Origin: Mesorhizobium neociceri
GTDB taxonomy: Bacteria; Pseudomonadota; Alphaproteobacteria; Rhizobiales; Rhizobiaceae
DNA length: 64,000 nucleotides
Assembly (NCBI RefSeq): GCF_013520985.1
Contig: NZ_JACDTY010000011.1
Span: forward strand, 1 to 64,000
Reading direction: 5' to 3'
How positions within the stretch are numbered: position 1 is the stretch's first letter; each line of letters starts with the position of its first letter. Below are positions 1 through 8,842 of this stretch, piece by piece. A model generated the notes under the pieces. That model was not told the DNA's origin. It did not search any database and saw only the letters and a list, made by a program, of their open reading frames with translations. The position numbers and the translations under genes were made by a program.

Positions 1-76
1 CCGAAACTTCCGCATTCTCCGGTCCTGTAGCCATGCTGCCCGTCTCATCCCCAGCCTCCGTTCGCTGGCGATAAAA

Positions 77-112
77 CCGGACAACTCATCTGCTACCTAA
101 TCCGGACAACTC
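77..112. repeat. Short direct repeat in the gene-free left edge
   Basis: An 11-bp word (ccggacaactc) occurs at 77-87 and again at 102-112, 25 bp apart, each followed by a similar but not identical 'tctgct/tgtgct' tail. Such spaced words occur in the ends of some insertion sequences, but no transposase is visible. The rest of 1-293 holds no supported gene; the rpmI ribosome-binding region is at about 283-290. Confidence 0.3.
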
Positions 113-293
113 GTGTGCTTACGACACGCAGCGCCTGAGGTGTTGCGCGCGCGCCTGCTTTGACGTATAGGACCGCGTTCCAAAAAACCGCCCGGCAGGG
201 CATGCCGTGGCGGTTTCATTTGCTTTTCGGGCTTTTGGTCCGCCCGAAGCGAACAAGAAGCGCGATTGTGCGCCACCAATACGGAGTAGCAAA

Positions 294-497
294 ATGCCCA
301 AGATGAAGACCAAATCGGCCGCCAAGAAGCGGTTCAAGATCACAGGTACGGGTAAAGTCCTGTCGGCTGCGGCCGGCAAGCGTCACGGCATGATCAAGCG
401 TTCCAACAAGTTCATTCGAAATGCCCGCGGCACGATGGTTCTGGCTGAACCGGACGGCAAGAAGGTCATCAAGAATTTTCTGCCGAACGGCCTCTGA
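294..497 (+). CDS. rpmI: 50S ribosomal protein L35
   Basis: The 67-residue product is the small, very basic L35 protein of the large ribosomal subunit. It starts MPKMKTKSAAKKRFK and ends with the family-typical FLPNGL. An in-frame extension upstream exists, but the ATG at 294 gives the normal family length and follows a ggagtag ribosome-binding sequence. It lies 38 bp before rplT, the usual bacterial pair. infC, which precedes this pair in many bacteria, is not in the visible 293 bases upstream. Confidence 0.97.
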   Translation: MPKMKTKSAAKKRFKITGTGKVLSAAAGKRHGMIKRSNKFIRNARGTMVLAEPDGKKVIKNFLPNGL

Positions 498-535
498 GCA
501 TTCGGTCGGAACAGCGTTTTTAAGGAGATCATGAC

Positions 536-937
536 ATGGCACGCGTAAAGAGAGGCGTCACCTCGCACGCCAAGCACAAGAAGGTCCTGAAAGCCGCGAA
601 AGGCTTCTACGGCCGCCGCAAGAACACCATCCGCATCGCCAAGCAGGCGGTCGAAAAGTCGCTGCAATACGCTTACCGCGACCGCAAGAACCGCAAGCGC
701 TCGTTCCGCGCACTGTGGATCCAGCGCATCAACGCCGCGACCCACGAACATGGCCTGACCTATGGCCGCTTCATCGACGGCCTCAACAAGGCCGGTATCG
801 AGATCGATCGCAAGATCCTGTCCGACATGGCCATCCATGAGCCGCAGGCTTTCGCCGCTCTGGTCGCCAAGGCCAAGGTCGCGCTCGAATATCTGAAGAA
901 CACCACGCCGAATGCTTTTGAAAGCGCTGTCGCCTAA
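536..937 (+). CDS. rplT: 50S ribosomal protein L20
   Basis: The 133-residue protein is L20, which binds 23S rRNA early in 50S assembly and in several bacteria represses its own operon. The N-terminus MARVKRGVTSHAKHKK and the segment KGFYGRRKNTIRIAKQ are diagnostic, and length is normal. A strong aaggag ribosome-binding site precedes the ATG. It is cotranscribed with rpmI and followed by a rho-independent terminator before pheS, so pheS is probably a separate unit. Confidence 0.97.
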   Translation: MARVKRGVTSHAKHKKVLKAAKGFYGRRKNTIRIAKQAVEKSLQYAYRDRKNRKRSFRALWIQRINAATHEHGLTYGRFIDGLNKAGIEIDRKILSDMAIHEPQAFAALVAKAKVALEYLKNTTPNAFESAVA

Positions 938-975
938 GACCAGCGCTTCCCAAGCTATTCAACACTTGATTTGGG

Positions 976-1010
976 GAACCCGCGCTGGCACGGCTGGCGC
1001 GGGTTTTTCT
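976..1010 (+). terminator. Rho-independent terminator after rplT
   Basis: A 9-bp stem (aacccgcgc at 977-985 pairing with gcgcgggtt at 997-1005) closes a short loop and runs into a T-rich tract, about 40 bp after the rplT stop. Confidence 0.8.
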
Positions 1011-1036
1011 TTTGCCTAGAGCGTCTTTGTTTTTGC

Positions 1037-1080
1037 GCAATTCCGGACGGAAAACCGTTTCACACTTTTCCTGGAATTGC
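1037..1080. repeat. Rhizobial intergenic palindrome
   Basis: Outer arms gcaattcc (1037-1044) and ggaattgc (1073-1080) enclose an inner ggaaaa/ttttcc pair. The layout matches a palindromic sequence that I recall as dispersed in Rhizobiaceae and Mesorhizobium intergenic regions. It lies just before pheS and may fold in the pheS leader RNA. Confidence 0.6.
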
Positions 1081-1098
1081 TCCAATCGGATCCGGAAC

Positions 1099-2184
1099 AT
1101 GAGTGACATGGATACTCTCGAAAACTCCCTGATGGCCGACATCGCATCGGCCGGCGACGAGGCGTCGATCGAGGCGGTTCGCGTTGCCGCACTCGGCAAG
1201 AAGGGCTCGGTCTCCGAAATGCTGAAGACGCTGGGCGCGATGAGCGCCGAGGAACGGCAGGTCAAGGGCCCGGCGATCAACGGCCTGAAGAACCGCGTCA
1301 CCGAGGCGCTAACGGCACGCAAGGCCGAACTGAAGGACGTGGCGGTCACTGCCCGGCTCGCCGCCGAAACGGTCGACGTAACGCTGCCGGTGCGGCAGTC
1401 ACCGGCCGAGCGCGGCCGCATCCATCCGATCAGCCAGGTCATCGACGAGATCGCGGCGATCTTCGGCGATCTCGGCTTCGCCATCGCCGAAGGCCCTGAC
1501 GTCGAGAGCGACTATTACAATTTCACCGCGCTGAATTTCCCCGAAGGGCATCCGGCGCGCGAGATGCACGACACCTTCTTCTTCCAGCCGGACGAGAAGG
1601 GCGAGCGCAAGCTGCTGCGCACGCACACCTCGCCCGTGCAGATCCGCACCATGGAGAAGCAGAAGCCGCCAATCCGCATCGTCATCCCCGGCAAGACCTA
1701 CCGGCAGGATTCGGACGCCACCCACTCGCCGATGTTCCATCAGGTCGAGGGGCTGGTGATCGACAAGTCGGCCAACGTCGCCAACATGAAGTGGGTGCTG
1801 GAGGAGTTCTGCAAGGCGTTCTTCGAGGTGCCGCAGGTGAAGATGCGCTTCCGGCCGTCCTACTTCCCGTTCACCGAGCCGAGCCTCGAGGTCGACATCC
1901 AGTGCGACCGCTCGAAGCCGGGCGAAGTGCGCTTCGGCGAAGGCTCCGACTGGATGGAGATCCTCGGTTGCGGCATGGTGCACCCCAATGTTCTGCGCGC
2001 CGGCGGGCTCGATCCCAACGAATATCAGGGCTTTGCCTGGGGCATGGGCATCGACCGCATCGCCATGTTGAAATACGGCATGCCGGACCTGCGCGCCTTC
2101 TTCGACGCCGACGTGCGCTGGCTGTCGCATTACGGCTTCAGGCCGCTGGACATGCCGACACTGTTCGGAGGGCTCTCCGCATGA
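1099..2184 (+). CDS. pheS: Phenylalanine--tRNA ligase alpha subunit
   Basis: The 361-residue product is the catalytic alpha chain of the (alpha-beta)2 class II enzyme that charges tRNA-Phe in the cytoplasm. Residues about 1-100 form the N-terminal helical region, and about 100-355 form the class II core with motif 3 (AWGMGIDRIA) at residues 313-322. The ATG at 1099 (MSDMDTLENS) gives the family length; 29 extra in-frame codons upstream fall in the intergenic palindrome and are unlikely to be translated. Its stop overlaps the start of the GFA-fold gene, which in turn overlaps pheT, so all three are probably translationally coupled. Confidence 0.96.
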   Translation: MSDMDTLENSLMADIASAGDEASIEAVRVAALGKKGSVSEMLKTLGAMSAEERQVKGPAINGLKNRVTEALTARKAELKDVAVTARLAAETVDVTLPVRQSPAERGRIHPISQVIDEIAAIFGDLGFAIAEGPDVESDYYNFTALNFPEGHPAREMHDTFFFQPDEKGERKLLRTHTSPVQIRTMEKQKPPIRIVIPGKTYRQDSDATHSPMFHQVEGLVIDKSANVANMKWVLEEFCKAFFEVPQVKMRFRPSYFPFTEPSLEVDIQCDRSKPGEVRFGEGSDWMEILGCGMVHPNVLRAGGLDPNEYQGFAWGMGIDRIAMLKYGMPDLRAFFDADVRWLSHYGFRPLDMPTLFGGLSA

Positions 2185-2615
2185 CGGCGCCACACACCGG
2201 TGGTTGCCGCTGCGGCGCGGTGCGGTTCGAGGCTTCGGCCGAACCGCACCATGTCAGCTATTGCCATTGCGGCGATTGCCGGCGGGCCAGCGGCGCGCCG
2301 GTATCGGCCTTTGTCGGCTTTCTGACCGAGCAGGTGGCTTTCACCGGCAAGGCGCTGAAGATGTATGAGAACGGGCCGGTGACGCGCTCGTTCTGCGGCA
2401 TTTGCGGCTCGCCGATCGCCTATGTCGATGAGCGGCTGGAAGACCATATCTATTTCATGCTCGGCGCCATGGACATGCCGGCCTATTTCCGGCCGACGCA
2501 CCATGCCTATGTGCGCGAGCAGCTGCCTTTCCTGCATATGCCCGACGACCTGCCGCGCCATTTGAAGACAAGCGTACCCAGACCTGACGGGTACAGACAA
2601 AACGGAACACAGTGA
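2181..2615 (+). CDS. GFA-family (Mss4-like fold) zinc protein
   Basis: The 144-residue protein has the cysteine pattern of the GFA / CENP-V family: CRC at residues 9-11, CHCGDC at 28-33 and CGIC at 72-75, which bind zinc. The family is named after a proposed glutathione-dependent formaldehyde-activating enzyme, but most members have no proven substrate. The start overlaps the pheS stop as ATGA, and the stop overlaps the pheT start as TGATG. It is therefore embedded between the two subunit genes of one enzyme. Family call is secure; a link to tRNA charging is only positional. Confidence 0.9.
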   Translation: MTAPHTGGCRCGAVRFEASAEPHHVSYCHCGDCRRASGAPVSAFVGFLTEQVAFTGKALKMYENGPVTRSFCGICGSPIAYVDERLEDHIYFMLGAMDMPAYFRPTHHAYVREQLPFLHMPDDLPRHLKTSVPRPDGYRQNGTQ

Positions 2616-5023
2616 TGAAACTCACCCTCTCCTGGCTCAAGGATCATCTGGAGACCGACGCCACGCTCGCCGAAATTGTCGAGCGGCTGACTTCGATCGG
2701 CCTCGAAGTCGAGCATGTCGACGACAAGGCCAGCCTGAAGCCCTTCGTCATCGCCAAAGTGCTGACGGCCGTCCAGCATCCCGATGCCGACCGGCTGCGG
2801 GTGCTAACGGTCGACACCGGTGACGGCAAGGCCCCTGTCCAGGTGGTATGCGGCGCGCCGAATGCCCGCGCCGGCCTGATCGGCGCCTTCGCCGCGCCTG
2901 GCACCTATGTGCCCGGCATCGATGTGACGCTGACCGTCGGCAAGATCCGCGGCGTCGAAAGCCGCGGCATGATGTGCTCCGAGCGCGAGCTGGAGTTGTC
3001 CGACGAGCATAGCGGCATTATCGACCTGCCCGCCGATGCGCCTGTCGGCACCAGCTTCGCCGCCTATGCGCATCTCGACGATCCGGTGATCGAGATCAAT
3101 CTGACGCCGAACCGGCCGGACGCGACAAGTGTGTATGGCATCGCCAGGGATTTGGCGGCAAGTGGCCTTGGCCGTCTCACCGGCGGTGGGATCATGCCGC
3201 ATGTCGGCGACGGCTTGTGTCCTGTCAAGGTGACGATCGAGGCGCCGGAGCTCTGCCCGGGCTTCGCGCTAGCGCTGGTGAAGGGCGTCAAGAACGGCCC
3301 GTCGCCGAAATGGCTGCAGCAGCGGCTGATCGCCATTGGGCTGAGGCCGATCAGTGCCCTGGTCGACATCACCAACTACGTCACCTTCGACCGCGGCCGG
3401 CCGCTGCATGTGTTCGATGCCGCGAAGGTCGCCGGAAACCTCACCGTGCGCCGCGCGCGGGACGGCGAGAAGGTGCAGGCGCTCGACGGGCGTGAATACA
3501 CGCTGACGCCGGAAATGTGCGTGATCGCGGACGACGACGGCGTCGAATCGATCGCCGGCATCATGGGCGGCGAACATTCCGGCTGCGACGAGAACACCAC
3601 CGACGTGCTGATCGAATCGGCACTTTGGGACCCGATCACCACCGCGCGCACCGGCCGCACGCTCGGCATCATCACCGATGCGCGCTACCGTTTCGAGCGC
3701 GGCGTCGATCCTGAGTTCATGGTTCCAGGGGTCGAGCTGGCGACCAAGCTGGTGCTCGATTTCTGCGGCGGCACGCCGAGCGAGATCGAGGTCGCCGGCT
3801 ACGCTGGCCATAGCCCGAAGATCGTGTCCTTGCCGCTGTCGGAGGTGAAGCGGTTGACCGGCATCGAGGTGCCCAGGGCGGAAAGCCTCGACATCCTGTC
3901 GCGTCTCGGCTTCGCGCCGCGGGGTTCGGGCGATATTGTCGACGTCAAGGTTCCGTCGTGGCGGCCGGATGTCGATGGCAAAGCCGACCTTGTCGAGGAG
4001 ATCATGCGCATCCACGGCGTCGACAACATCGCACCGCAACCGCTGGGTGCCCATGACGCGGTCAATTCCAAGATTCTGACCACGCTGCAGGTCCGCACCC
4101 GCACCGCCAAGCGCTCGCTTGCCGTGCGCGGCATGATGGAGGCCGTCACCTGGTCGTTCATTCCGGCCAGGCACGCCGAACTGTTCGGCGGCGGCCAGAC
4201 GGCGCTGAAGCTCGCCAATCCGATCGCCGCCGATATGTCGGATATGCGGCCTTCGCTGCTGCCGGGCCTGATTACGGCCGCGCAGCGCAATGCCGACAAG
4301 GGCATTGGCGACGTCGCGCTGTTCGAGGTCTCCGGCACCTATGAGGGCGACGGCCCCGACCAGCAGCGGCGCGTTGCCGCCGGCGTGCGCCGCGGCACGG
4401 CAAAGCTCGACGGCTCCGGCCGCAGCTGGGCCGGCAATTCGGGCCCGGTCGGCGTGTTCGACGCCAAGGCCGACGCGATTGCCGCGCTCGAGGCCTGCGG
4501 CGCCCCGGTCGACCGGCTGCAGATCGAGCCCGGCGGCCCGGCCTGGTATCATCCCGGCCGCTCCGGCACGATCAAGCTCGGGCCGAAGACGGTGCTGGGC
4601 ACATTCGGCGAATTCCATCCGAGGACGCTGGAAGTGCTCGACGTTTCCGGGCCACTCTGCGGCTTCGAGGTCTATATCGACGCCGTGCCGGAGCCGAAGG
4701 CCAAGCCGACGAAGACCAAGCCGAAGCTGGAGCTTTCCGCCTTCCAGGCGGTGAAGCGCGATTTTGCCTTCGTCGTCGACAAGACGGTGGAAGCCGGCAC
4801 GCTGGTACGCGCGGCTTTGGCCGCCGACAAGAAGCTGGTCACCGGCGTTTCGGTGTTCGACGTCTTCGAAGGCGCATCGCTCGGTGCCGCCAAGAAGTCG
4901 ATCGCCATCGAAGTCTCGATCCAGCCGGTCGAAAAGACGCTGACCGACGAGGATTTCGAGGCGCTGGCCAAGCGCATCGTCGACAATGTCGGCAAGCAGA
5001 CGGGCGGCGTGCTGAGGACGTAG
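2615..5023 (+). CDS. pheT: Phenylalanine--tRNA ligase beta subunit
   Basis: The 802-residue beta chain partners PheS and carries the tRNA-binding and editing regions. Visible parts are an N-terminal EMAP-like tRNA-binding domain (about residues 40-150), the B3/B4 editing and B5 regions in the middle, a degenerate class II core, and a C-terminal ferredoxin-fold anticodon-binding domain (about 710-802, beginning near FQAVKRDFAFVVD). The ATG at 2615 overlaps the stop of the upstream GFA gene; a GTG one codon earlier is possible but less likely. Length is normal. Confidence 0.96.
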   Translation: MKLTLSWLKDHLETDATLAEIVERLTSIGLEVEHVDDKASLKPFVIAKVLTAVQHPDADRLRVLTVDTGDGKAPVQVVCGAPNARAGLIGAFAAPGTYVPGIDVTLTVGKIRGVESRGMMCSERELELSDEHSGIIDLPADAPVGTSFAAYAHLDDPVIEINLTPNRPDATSVYGIARDLAASGLGRLTGGGIMPHVGDGLCPVKVTIEAPELCPGFALALVKGVKNGPSPKWLQQRLIAIGLRPISALVDITNYVTFDRGRPLHVFDAAKVAGNLTVRRARDGEKVQALDGREYTLTPEMCVIADDDGVESIAGIMGGEHSGCDENTTDVLIESALWDPITTARTGRTLGIITDARYRFERGVDPEFMVPGVELATKLVLDFCGGTPSEIEVAGYAGHSPKIVSLPLSEVKRLTGIEVPRAESLDILSRLGFAPRGSGDIVDVKVPSWRPDVDGKADLVEEIMRIHGVDNIAPQPLGAHDAVNSKILTTLQVRTRTAKRSLAVRGMMEAVTWSFIPARHAELFGGGQTALKLANPIAADMSDMRPSLLPGLITAAQRNADKGIGDVALFEVSGTYEGDGPDQQRRVAAGVRRGTAKLDGSGRSWAGNSGPVGVFDAKADAIAALEACGAPVDRLQIEPGGPAWYHPGRSGTIKLGPKTVLGTFGEFHPRTLEVLDVSGPLCGFEVYIDAVPEPKAKPTKTKPKLELSAFQAVKRDFAFVVDKTVEAGTLVRAALAADKKLVTGVSVFDVFEGASLGAAKKSIAIEVSIQPVEKTLTDEDFEALAKRIVDNVGKQTGGVLRT

Positions 5024-5071
5024 AGCGGCGAAGGGATTGCCGAGCAATGGCGAATCGCCCTCCAAAGGGCG

Positions 5072-5674
5072 ATGGACCATTTGCGCTATTCCGGGCTGCC
5101 ATTCGAAACGCAACGGGCCGCTTTTTTCGATATCGTGTCGGCCGACCCGCTGGTCCGCGACGCGCTGACGCGGGCTCGCGCGCTCAACCTGCCGGACTGG
5201 CTGGTGGTGTCCGGCGCGCTCTACAACAGCGTTTGGAACCATCTGACCGGCAAGCCTTCGGGCTACGGCATCAAGGACGTTGATCTATTCTACTTCGATG
5301 ACAGCGACCTGTCCTACGAGGCCGAGGACGCGGTTATCCGCCGGGCGGCGCCGCATTTCAAAGGGCTGGCGCTGCCGGTCGAGGTGCGCAACCAGGCGCG
5401 GGTGCATCTGTGGTATCCGCAGAAATTCGGGCAGCCCTGCCCGCGCTATACGAGTTCCAGCGAACCCATCAGCCATTTTGCCTCGAAGACGCATGCGGTC
5501 GGGGTTCGATACGATGCCGGCGGGCAGCTGGAGCTGGTGGCGCCGTTCGGGCTGGATGACCTCTTTTCGTTTCGCATCACACCGAACCGGGTGACGGATA
5601 ATCAGCGCACGCATGAGGCGAAGGGGGCGCGGGCGAAGGAGTGCTGGCCGGAGATTACGGTGGTGCCTTGGTAG
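5072..5674 (+). CDS. Nucleotidyltransferase-like family protein
   Basis: The 200-residue protein resembles the family formerly called DUF925 (Nucleotidyltransferase_6). After LVVSGALYNSVW it has GYGIKDVDLFYFDD, placing D69 and D71 as a DxD pair typical of metal-binding nucleotidyltransferase folds. No substrate is known for the family, so activity is inferred. It starts 48 bp after pheT on the same strand and may be read from the same transcript. It is followed by a large inverted repeat that could end the operon. Confidence 0.75.
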   Translation: MDHLRYSGLPFETQRAAFFDIVSADPLVRDALTRARALNLPDWLVVSGALYNSVWNHLTGKPSGYGIKDVDLFYFDDSDLSYEAEDAVIRRAAPHFKGLALPVEVRNQARVHLWYPQKFGQPCPRYTSSSEPISHFASKTHAVGVRYDAGGQLELVAPFGLDDLFSFRITPNRVTDNQRTHEAKGARAKECWPEITVVPW

Positions 5675-5708
5675 GGGGCTCGGAGATAAGAAATGTCGGC
5701 GCGAGGCG

Positions 5709-5862
5709 CCCCCCTCTGTCCTGCCGGACATCTCCCCCACTTGGGGGGAGATTAGCGGCTTCGGCGCCCCCGCCCATTTCTCCAACGTCGGCGATTAGCG
5801 AAAGCCGGGGCGACATCCAATCTCCCCCCTCGTGGGGGAGATGTCCGGCAGGACAGAGGGGG
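5709..5862. repeat. Long intergenic inverted repeat (mosaic rhizobial element)
   Basis: Two arms of about 45 bp (5709-5753 and 5819-5862) are nearly perfect reverse complements. Each arm reads ccctctgtcctgccggacat followed by a C-rich hairpin (ctcccc...ggggag), so the element is a hairpin of hairpins. It separates the plus-strand pheT block from the minus-strand aldo/keto reductase and could terminate both. A related element lies at 7949-8113. Confidence 0.75.
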
Positions 5863-5905
5863 GCGCTGTCCCGCCAGCGTCTCAACGCAAGCTGATGTTG
5901 AAGGC

Positions 5906-6901
5906 CTAGCCATTCACCAGCGCCAGCAACTCCTCCGGGTAGCGCTTGCCGACCACCTTGTCGGGCGACAGCGCATCGCCGATCGCCGCCACTTCAGCCG
6001 CGCTCAGTTCGATCCCCGCCGCCGCCGTGTTCTGCTCGAGATGGCGGATTTTCCGTGCGCCGGGGATCGGCACGATGAAATCGCCCTGGTGCAGCACCCA
6101 GGCGAGCGCCAGCTGCGCCGAGGTCACGCCCTTTTCCGTTGCCAGCTTTTCCAGCGTCGCGATGGCCTTGGCATTGGCGGCCATGGCGTCTGCCTGGAAG
6201 CGCGGCAAGGTGCGGCGCCAGTCGTCGTCGCTCAAGGTTTCTGGCTTGGCGATGGTGCCGGTGAGCAGCCCGCGGCCGAGCGGGCTGTAAGGGACGAAGC
6301 CGATGCCGAGTTCGCGGCAGACATCGAACACCTCGTCTTCGGGGTCGCGGCTCCACAGCGAATATTCGCTCTGCACGGCAGCGATCGGATGCACGGCGTG
6401 CGCCCGGCGGATGGTGGCGGCACTGACCTCCGACAGGCCCAGCGCCCGCACCTTGCCCTCGCGCACCAGTTCGGCCATGGCGCCAACCGTGTCCTCGATC
6501 GGCACGTTGGGATCGACGCGGTGCTGGTAGTAGAGGTCGATGACATCGGTATCGAGCCGCTTCAGCGAGGCTTCCGCCACCGCCTTGACGTGCTCAGGGC
6601 GGCTGTCGACGCCGACCATGCGCTCGATGCCTGAGCCTTCCTCGGAAATCTTGAAGCCGAATTTGGTGGCGATCGTGACCTTGTCGCGCACAGGCTTCAG
6701 CGCCTTGCCGAGCAGAATCTCGTTCTCATAGGGGCCGTAGACTTCGGCCGTGTCGAAGAAGGTGACGCCGATGTCGACGGCGCGGCGCAGCGTGGCGATT
6801 GCGTCGGCCTCTGCCTGACCGCCATAGGCGAAGCTCATGCCCATGCAGCCGAGGCCGACGGGATAGACCTTCAATTCTGTTCCTAGCTTGCGGGTTTGCA
6901 T
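5906..6901 (-). CDS. Aldo/keto reductase
   Basis: The 331-residue protein is a cytoplasmic NADPH-dependent AKR of the bacterial branch often called YakC-like. The catalytic tetrad is visible as D50, Y55, K80 and H127 (FDTAEVYG, ATKFGF, YYQHRVDPN), and the C-terminal phosphate-binding part includes IPGARK. The ATG at 6901 lies 7 bases after an aaggag site and is preferred to the GTG one codon upstream. It is divergent from a LysR gene starting at 6998, its likely regulator. Substrate unknown. Confidence 0.9.
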   Translation of the reverse strand: MQTRKLGTELKVYPVGLGCMGMSFAYGGQAEADAIATLRRAVDIGVTFFDTAEVYGPYENEILLGKALKPVRDKVTIATKFGFKISEEGSGIERMVGVDSRPEHVKAVAEASLKRLDTDVIDLYYQHRVDPNVPIEDTVGAMAELVREGKVRALGLSEVSAATIRRAHAVHPIAAVQSEYSLWSRDPEDEVFDVCRELGIGFVPYSPLGRGLLTGTIAKPETLSDDDWRRTLPRFQADAMAANAKAIATLEKLATEKGVTSAQLALAWVLHQGDFIVPIPGARKIRHLEQNTAAAGIELSAAEVAAIGDALSPDKVVGKRYPEELLALVNG

Positions 6902-6997
6902 CACGTGTCTCCTTGTTGCGATGCGACTGAGGTAATGCCTTGAACCATGTTCGATAATCGCCTCTTATTCGTACAGGCTGTTCCAAGAGATAGATCA

Positions 6998-7888
6998 ATG
7001 AATCGCGCTCATCTTTCGCAACTGGCGGTGCTGGCCACCGTCGCCCAATGCGGCAGCTTTCGCGGCGCCGCCAGGGAACTGGCCATTGCGCCATCGGCGG
7101 TCAGCCATGCGGTGTCCAGCCTGGAGGCGCGGCTTGGCGTGCGGTTGCTGGCGCGCAGTACGCGCAGCGTAGCGCCGACCGAGGAGGGTGCGCAGTTGCT
7201 CGAGCGGCTGCGGCCGGCGCTGTCGGAGATCGATCTGGCGCTGGAAACGGCGATCGAGGCGCGCGACCAGCCGGCCGGCAATCTCAGGCTCAGCGTGCCG
7301 CGCACCGCCGCCCATCTGGTGCTGACACCACGGCTCGGCGCCTTTGCATCGGCCTATCCCGATATCGTGCTGGAAATCGTCATCGAGGATCGCTTCACCG
7401 ATGTCGTCGAAGGCGGCTTCGATGCCGGCGTGCGGCTCGGTGAGAGCCTGCAGCGCGACATGATCGCGGTGCGCATAGGACCAGACCTTCGCGGCGCCGT
7501 GGTCGGCGCGCCGTCCTATTTCGCGACCATGCTTAGACCGCAGCATCCGCGCGATCTTGCCGATCACCGCTGCATCCGCTTCCGCTTTTCCAGCGGCATT
7601 CTCTACCGCTGGGAATTCGAAAAGGATGGCGAAGCGATCGAATTCGCCGCTCAAGGGCCGCTGATCCTCGACGAAGACCATCTGATCGCCCAGGCAGCGG
7701 TCGACGGCGCCGGGCTCGCCTTCGTCTTCGAGGATTATGTCCGCGCGCCGCTCGCCGACGGCCGGCTGATCCGCGTTCTGGAAGACTGGTGCCCGCCCTT
7801 CGACGGTTTCTTCGTCTACTACCCAAGCCGCCGCCAGATGCGCCCGGCGCTGCGGGCGTTTGTCGATTTCTTCAGGGTCGGTGGATGA
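6998..7888 (+). CDS. LysR-family transcriptional regulator
   Basis: The 296-residue protein has an N-terminal winged helix (about residues 4-63, with CGSFRGAARELAIAPSAVSHAVSSLE) and a periplasmic-binding-like effector domain (about 90-290). The start at 6998 (MNRAHLSQLA) is where the LysR N-terminus normally begins; an ATG at 6947 would add an atypical tail. It is divergent from the aldo/keto reductase across about 100 bp, the classic LysR-target layout. The effector cannot be read from the sequence. Confidence 0.92.
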   Translation: MNRAHLSQLAVLATVAQCGSFRGAARELAIAPSAVSHAVSSLEARLGVRLLARSTRSVAPTEEGAQLLERLRPALSEIDLALETAIEARDQPAGNLRLSVPRTAAHLVLTPRLGAFASAYPDIVLEIVIEDRFTDVVEGGFDAGVRLGESLQRDMIAVRIGPDLRGAVVGAPSYFATMLRPQHPRDLADHRCIRFRFSSGILYRWEFEKDGEAIEFAAQGPLILDEDHLIAQAAVDGAGLAFVFEDYVRAPLADGRLIRVLEDWCPPFDGFFVYYPSRRQMRPALRAFVDFFRVGG

Positions 7889-7948
7889 GAGCGAGTAGGA
7901 GCGAAATGGTCGCTTCGGCTTGAACTCACACAGCCGACGTCAGCGCTG

Positions 7949-8113
7949 CCCCTCACCTGCCTGCCGGCATCCTCTCCCCGTAAACGGGGCGAGGGACGCT
8001 CTCCTCGATGATTTCGCCAATCACCAGCGTTGCAGAAAGAGCGGTGCCGGGGCAGCTCTGCTTCTTTCTCCCCGTTTACGGGGAGAAATGCCCGGCAGGG
8101 CAATGAGGGGCGG
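7949..8113. repeat. Second mosaic intergenic inverted repeat
   Basis: The left arm (about 7949-7995) carries cctgccggcat and a ccccgtaaacgggg hairpin. The right arm (about 8062-8113) carries ccccgtttacgggg, then atgcccggcagggcaatgagg, its approximate reverse complement. The architecture is that of the repeat at 5709-5862, with different hairpin cores. It fills most of the 308-bp gap between the LysR gene and cytochrome b561; no gene is seen there. Confidence 0.7.
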
Positions 8114-8196
8114 CGCCGGCATCGGAAATTGTCTCGCCTCATAGACGGTCGCCGCCTCACACGGAAGAAAGGCCACCTGCCATTCGTTTATTTGCC

Positions 8197-8775
8197 ATGC
8201 AGGCATCGATCACCAACAACGCAACCCGCTACGGCTGGGCGGCCATCGTCCTTCACTGGCTGATCGGTATCATCTTCATCGGCCAGTTCGCGCTCGGCTT
8301 CGTCATGGTACGATTGACCAGCCAGCGCACCGCGTTCGAGCTCATCCAGCTGCACAAATCCTTCGGCTTCCTGCTGCTCGGCCTCATCATCCTGCGCATT
8401 GCCTGGCGGCTCGGCAATGCGGCGCCGGCACTGCCGGCCTCGGTCGGAGGCCTGGAGCGCCGCACCGCGCCGCTGGCGCATCTGGCGCTCTATGCCTTCC
8501 AGCTCGCGCTGCCGCTGTCCGGCTGGGCACTGGTTTCGGTGTCGATGCTGGAGATCCCCAGCATGCCGTTCAACCTGTTCGTGATGCCCAATCTGCCGCT
8601 CGTCGAATCGGATGCCGCGGAAAGCTTCTGGGCAGCCGCGCACTGGTATCTCGCCTATGCCGGCATTGCGCTGGTCGCGCTGCATGCGCTGGCGGCGCTG
8701 CGCCACCATTTCTGGCTGCGAGACAGCGTGCTCACGCGTATGATCACGCCTTCGTCAGATGGCGATGTGGAATAG
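8197..8775 (+). CDS. Cytochrome b561 family protein
   Basis: The 192-residue inner-membrane protein has four hydrophobic segments (about residues 14-38, 50-72, 88-110 and 145-170). Candidate heme ligands are H20 (AIVLHWLIG), H53 (QLHKSFG) and the AHWYLAYAGIALVALHAL region. Members transfer electrons from quinol to a periplasmic or membrane acceptor. It lies about 70 bp before a YceI-family gene, a pair seen together in many proteobacteria and thought to act in isoprenoid/quinone handling or stress. Confidence 0.88.
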   Translation: MQASITNNATRYGWAAIVLHWLIGIIFIGQFALGFVMVRLTSQRTAFELIQLHKSFGFLLLGLIILRIAWRLGNAAPALPASVGGLERRTAPLAHLALYAFQLALPLSGWALVSVSMLEIPSMPFNLFVMPNLPLVESDAAESFWAAAHWYLAYAGIALVALHALAALRHHFWLRDSVLTRMITPSSDGDVE

Positions 8776-8842
8776 GGCACGCCGCGTATTCGTTCATGGA
8801 GGAAAGACGCAGGACTTTGCCTGCCCCAGAAGGACAAAACCC

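Noticed and set aside
3269..5242. Long minus-strand frame opposite pheT
   Set aside because: High-GC antisense frame without family resemblance; pheT on the other strand is unmistakable.
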